Positions 32,531 through 39,865 of a stretch of DNA of 45,815 nt are shown one piece after another. The position numbers and the translations under genes are program-made. Each line of letters opens with the position of its first letter. The stretch's first letter is position 1. The stretch spans positions 1-45,815 of the forward strand of contig DFFN01000042.1 of NCBI GenBank assembly GCA_002369525.1, in the 5' to 3' direction. The notes under the pieces were generated by a model. That model ran no database searches. It was given only the letters and a program-made list of their open reading frames with translations, and was not told the origin of the DNA. Origin of the DNA: Lachnoclostridium sp. UBA3775. Its GTDB lineage: Bacteria; Bacillota; Clostridia; Lachnospirales; Lachnospiraceae.

Positions 32531-33726
32531 TAATTTATGAAAAAAACAATGCGATAGTATGTGCGGGTTTTGAAAACAGAAAGCCGGTTAGCCTCGACAT
32601 TGAAGAAAAAAAGGATGTTTTCAGAAACGGAAATGTTTATGTCGGACATATCAACAAGATTTTATGGCATCTTCGGGCTGCTTATGTGGATATCGGAATG
32701 CCTGACGATTGCTATATGGAGCTGAAGGAGGGTTTTGATTATCTTACCGATAAGGATCATCCTGACGGTGAGCTTCACGTCGGAGATGATATTATTGTGC
32801 AGCTGATAAAACAGCCTCTCAAAAAAAAGCCGGCAACCGTATGCCCTGCAATCGAGATTGACGGAAGACTTGCCGTAATCAAATACATGGGACAGAAACA
32901 GAACACAGAGGTTTGTTTTTCCTCAAAAATCAGCGATAAGAAATTCAAGAATGAAATGTCCTCCATTTTAAGCCCGGCAGTTCCCACGAAAATGATAGCG
33001 CTGCTGCGTACAAATGCGACAGAAGCAAGTCATGAAGAAATTGTTGCCGATTATGAAAGAGGGCACAGAATACTTGAAAACATAATAGAGCTTAACGGAA
33101 AAAGAACCAAGGGAAGCCTTCTTTATTCTGCTTCGCCAAAGTATATCACGACAATAAGGGACTCTGCTGAAATTGAAGTCAAAAAAATGATAACGGATTC
33201 TCCCGACGTTTATGTGACGCTTAAGGATTATCTCAGCGAATACAGACCGGAGATGTTGTCTGCTCTTGAGTTTTACAGTGATGAACATCAGGCTCTCGAA
33301 AATGTTTTTGACATGCAGAAGAATCTGTCGGAAATATGTTCCGAAAAAGTATGGCTTAAATCCGGCGCTCAGCTTGTGATACAGCAGACGGAAGCTTTGA
33401 TTTCGATAGATATAAATTCCTCGAAGGCCTCGGCTGACCGCAAAAATTTTAAAAACGGTTTTCTTGAGCTTAATCTTGAAGCGGCGAGAGAGATTTCAAG
33501 GCAGCTTATATTAAGAAATTACTCCGGAGTGATAATTGTGGATTTTATTAACGACAAGAGTACACCCGGGCCGGCTTTTATCAGAGAACTCGAAAAAATA
33601 TTTGAAAAGGATAAGCGTACGCAGGTAGTTGACATTACTAAACTTGGGCTTGTAGAGCTTACAAGGAAGCGTGAAGAAGGTGATGTTTCTTCCTTAATAA
33701 AAAAATATAAACTAATTTCAAAATAG
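32515..33726 (+). CDS. rng: Ribonuclease E/G family protein
   Basis: A 403-residue RNase G-type endonuclease expected to process rRNA or mRNA. An N-terminal S1-like RNA-binding region (NVYVGHINKILWHLRAAYVD) precedes the DNase I-like catalytic domain, where the metal-binding Asp residues lie in ISIDINSSKA (about residue 297) and IIVDFIND (about residue 343). It ends KLGLVELTRKREEGDVSSL and lacks the C-terminal CPxC zinc-link and the small domain of E. coli RNase G (489 residues). The ATG lies 16 nt inside the previous gene. rplU follows after a separate promoter. Confidence 0.9.
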   Translation: MPDTLIIYEKNNAIVCAGFENRKPVSLDIEEKKDVFRNGNVYVGHINKILWHLRAAYVDIGMPDDCYMELKEGFDYLTDKDHPDGELHVGDDIIVQLIKQPLKKKPATVCPAIEIDGRLAVIKYMGQKQNTEVCFSSKISDKKFKNEMSSILSPAVPTKMIALLRTNATEASHEEIVADYERGHRILENIIELNGKRTKGSLLYSASPKYITTIRDSAEIEVKKMITDSPDVYVTLKDYLSEYRPEMLSALEFYSDEHQALENVFDMQKNLSEICSEKVWLKSGAQLVIQQTEALISIDINSSKASADRKNFKNGFLELNLEAAREISRQLILRNYSGVIIVDFINDKSTPGPAFIRELEKIFEKDKRTQVVDITKLGLVELTRKREEGDVSSLIKKYKLISK

Positions 33727-33729
33727 TTG

Positions 33730-33758
33730 TTGACTTTTTTTGGGAATTTTGTTATATT
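33730..33758 (+). promoter_or_regulatory. Promoter of the rplU-prp-rpmA operon
   Basis: TTGACT at 33730-33735 and TATATT at 33753-33758 are 17 nt apart, just after the rng stop. The start would be about 33765. Confidence 0.75.
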
Positions 33759-33764
33759 ATTTGA

Positions 33765-33841
33765 GTATGCCGCTTGGCGAGGTTTACAAGTATCGATGAT
33801 CACCGAAGCCAGCGAGTAATGATAATAGGAGGTGCCTTAAT
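33765..33841 (+). ncRNA. Ribosomal protein L21 leader
   Basis: CGCTTGGC (33771-33778) pairs with GCCAGCG (33808-33814) with one bulge, giving the GC-rich closing stem of the L21 leader found upstream of rplU in Firmicutes. Such leaders are thought to bind L21 and give feedback control. The element lies between the promoter and a strong AGGAGGTG site. The assignment is by position and stem pattern, not by a model search. Confidence 0.6.
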
Positions 33842-34150
33842 ATGTACGCAATTATTGCAACCGGCGGGAAGCAGTATAAGGTAGCTGAAGGCGATATCAT
33901 TAATGTTGAAAAGCTTGGCATTGAGTCCGGCGAAACCGTTACCTTTGATCAGGTTCTTGCCGTAAATAACGGTGAGCTTGTTGTCGGAACACCTGTTGTG
34001 TCCGGTGCTAAAGTTACCGCAAAAGTTCTTTGCGAAAGAAAAGCAAAGAAGGTAATCGTTTACAAGTACAAGAGAAAGAGCGGTTATCACAAGAAGAACG
34101 GACATCGTCAGCTGTTTACAAAGGTACAGATTGAGTCAATTACAGCTTAA
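33842..34150 (+). CDS. rplU: 50S ribosomal protein L21
   Basis: A 102-residue protein with the standard L21 start MYAIIATGGKQYKVAEGDII, the VDFDxVL-like strand FDQVLAVNNGELVVGTP, and the basic C-terminus KYKRKSGYHKKNGHRQ. It binds 23S rRNA in the large subunit. A strong AGGAGGTG lies upstream. The order rplU-prp-rpmA is conserved in Firmicutes. Confidence 0.98.
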   Translation: MYAIIATGGKQYKVAEGDIINVEKLGIESGETVTFDQVLAVNNGELVVGTPVVSGAKVTAKVLCERKAKKVIVYKYKRKSGYHKKNGHRQLFTKVQIESITA

Positions 34151-34174
34151 TTGCCTTGATCGGGGTGACAAAGG

Positions 34175-34504
34175 ATGATTACCGTATCCATATTCAAAAA
34201 CAAAGCAGGTAAGATATCCGGCTTTTCGCTTGCCGGTCATGCCGGTTATGCCGAAGAGGGCGAGGATATAGTCTGCTCGGCAGTTACAGCACTTTCATTC
34301 AATACCGTAAACAGTATTGAGGCTTTCTGTAACGATAAAATCGTACTTGATGTTGCCGATGAGAACGAAGGAGGATATTTAAGGCTTGATCTTAAAAATC
34401 CGTCTGAAGAGGCTTTGCTTCTTTTAAAATCTTTTGAGCTCGGGATAAAAAACATCTGCGATGAATATGGCGAACATGTTAATATTGTTTATTCGACTCA
34501 GTAA
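34175..34504 (+). CDS. prp: Ribosomal-processing cysteine protease Prp
   Basis: A 109-residue protease (YsxB family) that removes the N-terminal extension of L27. The catalytic His and Cys are in the conserved stretch GHAGYAEEGEDIVCSAVTAL. Its substrate is encoded by the next gene, whose N-terminus carries the matching cleavage sequence. This processing is essential for ribosome assembly in Staphylococcus aureus and is likely to be so here. Confidence 0.95.
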   Translation: MITVSIFKNKAGKISGFSLAGHAGYAEEGEDIVCSAVTALSFNTVNSIEAFCNDKIVLDVADENEGGYLRLDLKNPSEEALLLLKSFELGIKNICDEYGEHVNIVYSTQ

Positions 34505-34518
34505 GGAGGAAAATGGTC

Positions 34519-34803
34519 ATGTTAAAGATGAACCTTCAGTTTTTTGCTCATAAAAAGGGTGTTGGTTCCACAAAGAACGGACGTGATTCCGAGTCAAAGA
34601 GACTGGGTGCCAAGAGAGCTGACGGACAATTCGTTAAAGCAGGCAACATTCTCTACAGACAGCGTGGAACAAAGATTAATCCTGGTGTTAATGTAGGCAT
34701 CGGCGGTGATGATACTCTTTTTGCTCTTACGGACGGAATTTTAAGATTCCAGACAAAGGCAAAAGGCAAGAAGTATGCCAATGTAGTTCCCGTAGAGGAG
34801 TGA
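34519..34803 (+). CDS. rpmA: 50S ribosomal protein L27 (with Prp-cleavable N-terminus)
   Basis: A 94-residue precursor. The N-terminus MLKMNLQFFAHKKGVGS matches the MLKLNLQFFA-xKKG pattern of L27 precursors, cut after FFA by Prp to expose the tail that reaches the peptidyl transferase centre. The start is ATG 34519, 8-9 nt from AGGAGGA (34504-34510); ATG 34513, two codons upstream in frame, is too close to that site. The core STKNGRDSESKRLGAKRADG is standard L27. A terminator follows at 34820-34847. Confidence 0.97.
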   Translation: MLKMNLQFFAHKKGVGSTKNGRDSESKRLGAKRADGQFVKAGNILYRQRGTKINPGVNVGIGGDDTLFALTDGILRFQTKAKGKKYANVVPVEE

Positions 34804-34819
34804 GAATCCGGATTATTAA

Positions 34820-34847
34820 AGCCCTGAAGTTTTTCAGGGCTTTTTTT
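34820..34847 (+). terminator. Terminator between rpmA and obgE
   Basis: AGCCCTGAA pairs with TTCAGGGCT across a 4-nt loop and runs into seven T. obgE begins only 24 nt later, leaving no room for a promoter in between. Confidence 0.85.
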
Positions 34848-34871
34848 CAAAATGAAAGGTAAAATGAACTG

Positions 34872-36167
34872 ATGTTTGCGGATACAGCAAAAATCTATAT
34901 CAGGTCAGGTAAAGGCGGAGACGGACATGTAAGCTTCAGACGCGAGCTTTTTGTCGCTGCCGGAGGACCGAACGGAGGAGACGGCGGCAAGGGCGGAGAC
35001 CTGATCTTCGAGGTCGACGACGGACTTAACACACTTAACGAATACCGTTATAGGCATAAGTTCTGTGCCGAGCATGGCGAAGAAGGCGGAAAAAACAACT
35101 GCACCGGAAAGGACGGAGCAGATCTGGTTCTTAAAGTGCCTGCCGGAACCATAATACGTGAAGCAAATACCGGAAAGGTAATTGCGGATATGTCCGGTGA
35201 CAACCGTCGGCAGATCATCCTTAAAGGCGGCAGAGGCGGCAAAGGAAACCAGCACTATGCAACACCTACGATGCAGGTGCCTCAGTATGCCCAGCCGGGC
35301 CAGAAGGCAATGGAACTTGACGTCATACTTGAACTCAAAACAATTGCAGATGTCGGACTTGTCGGTTTTCCCAACGTCGGCAAATCAACCTTTCTTTCGA
35401 GAGTTACCAATGCAAGACCGAAGATTGCGAATTATCATTTCACTACATTAAATCCGAATCTCGGAGTTGTCGAACTTGATAATGACGGTTTCGTCATCGC
35501 TGATATTCCGGGCCTAATCGAAGGAGCTTCGGAAGGAATCGGACTCGGTCATGAGTTTCTTAAACATATTGAGAGAACAAGAGTTATCTGCCACATCGTT
35601 GACGGAGCGGGGATAGAAGGCAGGGATCCTGCCGAGGATATTATAAAGATAAACTCGGAGCTTGAAAAGTATGATCCGAAGCTGATGGAAAAGCCGCAGA
35701 TAATCGCAGCAAACAAAATGGATCTTCTTGGTCCGGAGGAACAGGAGACAGCAATAAGCCTTTTAAAAGAAGAGCTAAAAAACAAAATAAATGAAGATGT
35801 GGAAATCATTCCCGTCTCTGCAGTTTCGGGTCAGAATGTCAAAGAGCTTCTGTATAAAATAAATTCTTTGCTTAAGACCCAGCCGAAGAATACAATAGTA
35901 TTTGAACAGGAATATTTTCCCGAGGAATATATCGACGAAGAGCTTCCGTTTACAGTCGAATATGATGAAGAAAACGAAGCATATGTTGTTGAAGGTCCGA
36001 GAATTGAAAAAATGCTCGGTTACACAAATCTTGATACCGAAAAAGGCTTTGAATTCTTTCAGGGCTTCCTAAAGAGAAGCGGCGTGCTTGACGAGCTTGA
36101 GGCACTGGGAATCAAGGATGGCGATACCGTAAGAATGTACGGACATGCCTTCGATTATTATAAATGA
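34872..36167 (+). CDS. obgE: GTPase ObgE/CgtA
   Basis: A 431-residue GTPase for 50S subunit assembly and stress signalling. The Gly-rich Obg fold fills residues 1-157 (KIYIRSGKGGDGHVSFRREL, GGDGGKGGD), then comes the G domain with GFPNVGKST near residue 164, FTTLNPNLG, DIPGLIEGASEG and AANKMD, and a C-terminal OCT domain (about 350-431), as in Firmicute Obg proteins. AAAGG lies 12 nt before the ATG; a tiny ORF ATG-AAC-TGA (34864-34872) sits between and overlaps the start codon. Transcription must read through the terminator at 34820-34847 or start inside rpmA. Confidence 0.97.
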   Translation: MFADTAKIYIRSGKGGDGHVSFRRELFVAAGGPNGGDGGKGGDLIFEVDDGLNTLNEYRYRHKFCAEHGEEGGKNNCTGKDGADLVLKVPAGTIIREANTGKVIADMSGDNRRQIILKGGRGGKGNQHYATPTMQVPQYAQPGQKAMELDVILELKTIADVGLVGFPNVGKSTFLSRVTNARPKIANYHFTTLNPNLGVVELDNDGFVIADIPGLIEGASEGIGLGHEFLKHIERTRVICHIVDGAGIEGRDPAEDIIKINSELEKYDPKLMEKPQIIAANKMDLLGPEEQETAISLLKEELKNKINEDVEIIPVSAVSGQNVKELLYKINSLLKTQPKNTIVFEQEYFPEEYIDEELPFTVEYDEENEAYVVEGPRIEKMLGYTNLDTEKGFEFFQGFLKRSGVLDELEALGIKDGDTVRMYGHAFDYYK

Positions 36168-36193
36168 TTTTCTTTTGGAATGAGGATGATTAA

Positions 36194-36487
36194 ATGAACA
36201 GCAAACAAAGAGCTTATCTAAAAGGGCTTGCGATGAATATAAATCCCAGCTTTCAATGCGGCAAGGGCAGCATTACACCCGGATTTACGGAAGCAATAAG
36301 GGAAAATCTTGATGCCAACGAGCTTATTAAGATCACTGTCCTTAACAATTGCGATGATGACCCAAGAGAAATTGCACAGCTTCTTGCCGACCGTACCGGA
36401 TCAGAGGTAGTACAGGTAATAGGAAAAAAGATCATACTTTACAAGAAGGCCAAGAAAAGCAAGATTGATATCGACGGAGTAAAATAA
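36194..36487 (+). CDS. yhbY: YhbY/YqeI family RNA-binding protein (CRM domain)
   Basis: A 97-residue single CRM-domain protein. SKQRAYLKGLAMNINPSFQC, the GKGSITPGF loop (a GxxG-type RNA-binding turn) and AQLLADRTGSEVVQVIGKKI are typical. The family associates with pre-50S particles, in line with obgE just upstream. The stop codon overlaps the next gene's ATG by 1 nt. Confidence 0.93.
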   Translation: MNSKQRAYLKGLAMNINPSFQCGKGSITPGFTEAIRENLDANELIKITVLNNCDDDPREIAQLLADRTGSEVVQVIGKKIILYKKAKKSKIDIDGVK

Positions 36488-37698
36488 TGAAAAGAGCAGC
36501 GATACTCGGAGGCTCGTTTAATCCGATGCACATAGGACATGCCGAAATGATAGAAGAGGCAAGAAGAGTCCTGGCTCCGGATGAGCTGTGGCTGATGCCG
36601 GCGAAGAAGCCTCCTCATAAAGCAGCCTATGAATATGCCGGAGACGAGCACAGGGTCAATATGCTTAAAGCTTATGCTTCGGACTTTGACGATGTGTTTG
36701 TCGATGAAACAGAGCTTCATATGGACGGCTTCACATATACAGCAAATACAATGAAGCTTCTTAAGGACCGGCACACTGATATAAACTTTATTTTTCTGAT
36801 GGGCGCGGATTCGGCAAAGAACTTTCATAACTGGTATAAGCCCGAAGTCATTGTTGAAAATGCCGAGCTCGGCTTGTTTTCAAGAAACGATATAGGCAAG
36901 GAAGAGCTGGAGGAGCTGGTAGACTCTTTAAAAAGTAAGTTTGGCGGTGTTTATCATATTATCGATTTCAAACCTGCCGATATTTCCTCGACTATGATAA
37001 GAAGCCTTGCCGGTGAAGGCAAGGATATAAAAGGCCTTGTGCCCGAAAAGGTCAGGGAATATATTGAAAAAGCAGGACTCTACAGCAAAGAGCCCGAAAC
37101 GGGATATGACAAAGAATTTCTGATCTCCGAAATGGAAAAGGCACTTAAACCTTCTCGTTTTAAACACTCTCTTGGAGTGATGGAAACTGCTAAAGAACTG
37201 GCAACGATTTACGGTGCCGATTCGCAAAAAGCCGAGATTGCAGGCATCCTGCATGATTGTGCCAAAAATCTCGGTCCCGACAAGCTGAGGAATCTTTGTT
37301 GTCAGAACAATATACCGGTTTCGGAACGGGAGAAAACAGATGATAATGTTGCGGATGCACTGCTTCATTCAAAGGTCGGTGCCTTGCTTGCAAAAAATCT
37401 TTATAATGTTGATGACAAAGAAATACTTGACGCGATTTATTATCATACCGTTGGCAGACCCGAAATGCCATTGCTTGAAAAAATAATATATTTAGCCGAT
37501 TTCATCGAACCTTCAAGAACCCAGAACTGTAAGCCGGGACTTGATGTAATAAGAAAGCTTGCAAAAACTGATATCGACCGGGCTGTTTATTATGCAACAA
37601 AAGCAACAGTGGATTATGTGACTGAAAAAGGACGTTATCTAAATCCCGAAAGCCTTGAAACCCTTAAGTATTACAGCCGGTATAAAGGAGAATTTTAA
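36487..37698 (+). CDS. nadD: Fused nicotinate-nucleotide adenylyltransferase (NadD) and YqeK HD hydrolase
   Basis: A 403-residue two-domain protein. Residues 1-200 are NadD: GGSFNPMHIGHAEM holds the nucleotidyltransferase HxGH motif and DISSTMIRS the C-terminal SxT/SxxIR motif; it makes deamido-NAD from nicotinate mononucleotide. Residues about 212-403 are YqeK, an HD-domain diadenosine tetraphosphate hydrolase: FKHSLGVMETAKELA, GILHDCAKNL, HSKVGALLA and YYHTVGRP. In B. subtilis these are separate neighbouring genes; here they are one chain with a short linker. No internal stop or start site suggests separation. rsfS follows with a 1-nt overlap. Confidence 0.94.
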   Translation: MKRAAILGGSFNPMHIGHAEMIEEARRVLAPDELWLMPAKKPPHKAAYEYAGDEHRVNMLKAYASDFDDVFVDETELHMDGFTYTANTMKLLKDRHTDINFIFLMGADSAKNFHNWYKPEVIVENAELGLFSRNDIGKEELEELVDSLKSKFGGVYHIIDFKPADISSTMIRSLAGEGKDIKGLVPEKVREYIEKAGLYSKEPETGYDKEFLISEMEKALKPSRFKHSLGVMETAKELATIYGADSQKAEIAGILHDCAKNLGPDKLRNLCCQNNIPVSEREKTDDNVADALLHSKVGALLAKNLYNVDDKEILDAIYYHTVGRPEMPLLEKIIYLADFIEPSRTQNCKPGLDVIRKLAKTDIDRAVYYATKATVDYVTEKGRYLNPESLETLKYYSRYKGEF

Positions 37699-38027
37699 TG
37701 GATATTAAAGAAGTCAATCTTATAAAAGCAGCGCTTGAAGACAAGAAAGCCAATGACATAAAGGTACTTGACGTATCTGAGCTTACCACCATTTGTGACT
37801 ATATGATCATTGCGGATGCTTCGAATATCAACCTTCTGGATACAATTGTTGACGCTGTTTATGATACAATGGCAAAAAATGAAATTTTTCCTAAGATGAC
37901 CGAGGGAAACAAAAATTCCGGATGGGTTCTTATGGATTACAATGATATTATCGTGCAGCTTTTTAATTCCGATATGAGAAGCTTTTACGATCTTGAAAGA
38001 ATCTGGTGTGATGCCAAGGAAATATAA
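37698..38027 (+). CDS. rsfS: Ribosomal silencing factor RsfS
   Basis: A 109-residue protein with the family landmarks DVSELTTICDYMIIADASN and SGWVLMDYNDIIVQLF, ending in FYDLERIWCDA. RsfS binds L14 and blocks joining of the subunits when nutrients are short. It overlaps the nadD-yqeK stop by 1 nt, an arrangement conserved in Firmicutes (nadD-yqeK-rsfS). AAAGGAG lies before the ATG. Confidence 0.95.
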   Translation: MDIKEVNLIKAALEDKKANDIKVLDVSELTTICDYMIIADASNINLLDTIVDAVYDTMAKNEIFPKMTEGNKNSGWVLMDYNDIIVQLFNSDMRSFYDLERIWCDAKEI

Positions 38028-38045
38028 GCCGGGGAGGATGAAGAC

Positions 38046-38975
38046 TTGATTAAAGTCAGCGGTCTTACGAAATATTACGGCAATAAAAAAGCCATCGAGG
38101 ATATAAGCTTTGAGCTTGAAGACGGAAAAATCTACGGTTTTCTGGGCCCTAACGGAGCCGGAAAATCCACAACAATGAACATCATGACGGGTTATATCGG
38201 CGCGACAAGCGGAAGCGTTGAGATAAACGGTTATGATATACTCGAAGAGCCCGAAAAAGCGAAGAAGAACATCGGCTATCTTCCCGAAATCCCTCCTTTG
38301 TATCCGGATATGACAGTAGAGGAATATCTTCTTTTTGCCGCAGAACTTAAGGGAGTTCCCAAAAAGGAAAGAAAGGATCATGTAAGGGAGATTGAAGATA
38401 AAACCGGAATTTCGGAAGTGAGAGGGCGTCTCATAAAATATCTTTCAAAAGGATATCGTCAGCGTGTCGGATTTTCTCAGGCACTGGTTTCATATCCCGA
38501 CGTTATCATTCTTGATGAACCGACTGTCGGACTCGACCCCATACAGTTAAATGAAATGAGAGAGCTTATAAAATCCTTGAGAGAAAAGCATACGGTCATT
38601 CTTAGCTCTCATATCATGCAGGAGGTCAGCGCAGTCTGTGATACCATACTGATAATCAGTGAAGGAAAGCTTGTGGCAAACGATAATGCCGAAAGCTTAA
38701 GCGCAAAGACCGAGGCTTCGACTGTCCTGATCTACAGGATAAAGAGCGATGCCGGAAACGTCAGAAAAATACTTGAAGGATTTGATAGTATCAAAATTTC
38801 AGAATGCAGGGATGATAACGGAAATACTTATTGTGAGCTTGAGACTGCCGATGATCCCGACAGGCTTCAGAATGACATATTCTTTGCATTTGCCGATAAA
38901 AAGATCGCAATACTTGAAAGCAGGATAATGACAAAGTCGTTAGAGGATATTTTTATCGATTATACGAATTCGTAA
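38046..38975 (+). CDS. ABC transporter ATP-binding protein (GldA-like)
   Basis: A 309-residue ABC ATPase. Walker A is GPNGAGKST, the signature is LSKGYRQRVG, Walker B is VIILDEP, and the switch His is in VILSSHIMQEV. A C-terminal domain of about 90 residues after the ATPase is typical of exporters of the CcmA/GldA group. The start is TTG 38046, 8 nt after GGGGAGGA. It works with the permease at 38993-39856 and the GldG and DUF4340 proteins that follow. Confidence 0.92.
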   Translation: MIKVSGLTKYYGNKKAIEDISFELEDGKIYGFLGPNGAGKSTTMNIMTGYIGATSGSVEINGYDILEEPEKAKKNIGYLPEIPPLYPDMTVEEYLLFAAELKGVPKKERKDHVREIEDKTGISEVRGRLIKYLSKGYRQRVGFSQALVSYPDVIILDEPTVGLDPIQLNEMRELIKSLREKHTVILSSHIMQEVSAVCDTILIISEGKLVANDNAESLSAKTEASTVLIYRIKSDAGNVRKILEGFDSIKISECRDDNGNTYCELETADDPDRLQNDIFFAFADKKIAILESRIMTKSLEDIFIDYTNS

Positions 38976-38992
38976 GACGGAGGAAATAATTA

Positions 38993-39856
38993 ATGTCGAC
39001 GATATATAAGCGTGAGGTAAAAAGCCTTTTTACCTCGCTTACAGCATATATTTTCATTGCAATTTACCTGGTCATTTTCGGCAGGTATTTTAAAGTTTAT
39101 AATCTTGATGCAGGCATGACTACCATCGGTTATCCCATGCTTGCTTCATACTGGGTATATTTTCTTTTCTCGCTTCTTACGATGAAGTCGCTTCCCGAAG
39201 AAAGAAAAGAGAAGATAGACCAGCTTCTTTTTACATCACCTGTTTCAATTACCAAAATAGTCATAGGCAAATATCTTGCAATGTGTACGGTATGGTTTGC
39301 CGCATTTGCGGTTCTTTGCACTTGCCCGCTGATAATTAAATATTTCGGCAATGCCGAGCTTATGACCGATTATACTTTATTGATCGCTTATTTTTTCATG
39401 GGCTGTGTGTTTATTGCAATAAGCATGTTTATATCCTCTCTGACAGAGAGCCAGCTTGTTGCCGCCATCACCTCACTGGTGGTTGTTTTCCTTATCGGCG
39501 TTGCCTCGCAGTTTTCCTCAAGGATGACAACATCGGCCTATGTTTCGATGATCATTTTTGTCGGACTTGCGGTTATTCTTGGTGTTGTTGCCGGAATACT
39601 GACAAGAAATGCCTTCTTTGGCGCCGGAACCACCCTGATCATTTCACTTGTCATCATGCTGGTATTTGTTATCAATAAGAATATTTTTGTGGGTGCCGTC
39701 CAGAAGCTTATCGAAAAGCTTGCACTGCCGATGTATCTGCAGAGCATAGTTAATGACAAAATGGCGGATATAAGGATATTTGTATTTTTTATTTCTGTTG
39801 CTGCACTGTTTGTATTTTTTACGATACAGTCACTGTCAAAGAGAAGATATTCATAG
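38993..39856 (+). CDS. ABC-2 type permease (GldF-like)
   Basis: A 287-residue membrane protein with about six helices. The start IYKREVKSLFTSLTAYIFIA and the cytoplasmic loop LPEERKEKIDQLLFTSPVS are typical of GldF/NosY-like ABC-2 permeases. It lies 17 nt after the ATPase gene and 9 nt before the GldG gene. The transported substrate is unknown. Confidence 0.9.
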   Translation: MSTIYKREVKSLFTSLTAYIFIAIYLVIFGRYFKVYNLDAGMTTIGYPMLASYWVYFLFSLLTMKSLPEERKEKIDQLLFTSPVSITKIVIGKYLAMCTVWFAAFAVLCTCPLIIKYFGNAELMTDYTLLIAYFFMGCVFIAISMFISSLTESQLVAAITSLVVVFLIGVASQFSSRMTTSAYVSMIIFVGLAVILGVVAGILTRNAFFGAGTTLIISLVIMLVFVINKNIFVGAVQKLIEKLALPMYLQSIVNDKMADIRIFVFFISVAALFVFFTIQSLSKRRYS

Positions 39857-39865
39857 GAGGGGACC

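Noticed and set aside
37695..38381. 228-codon minus-strand frame across rsfS and the ABC ATPase gene
   Set aside because: Spans two firmly identified genes in the opposite direction and has no recognisable protein features.
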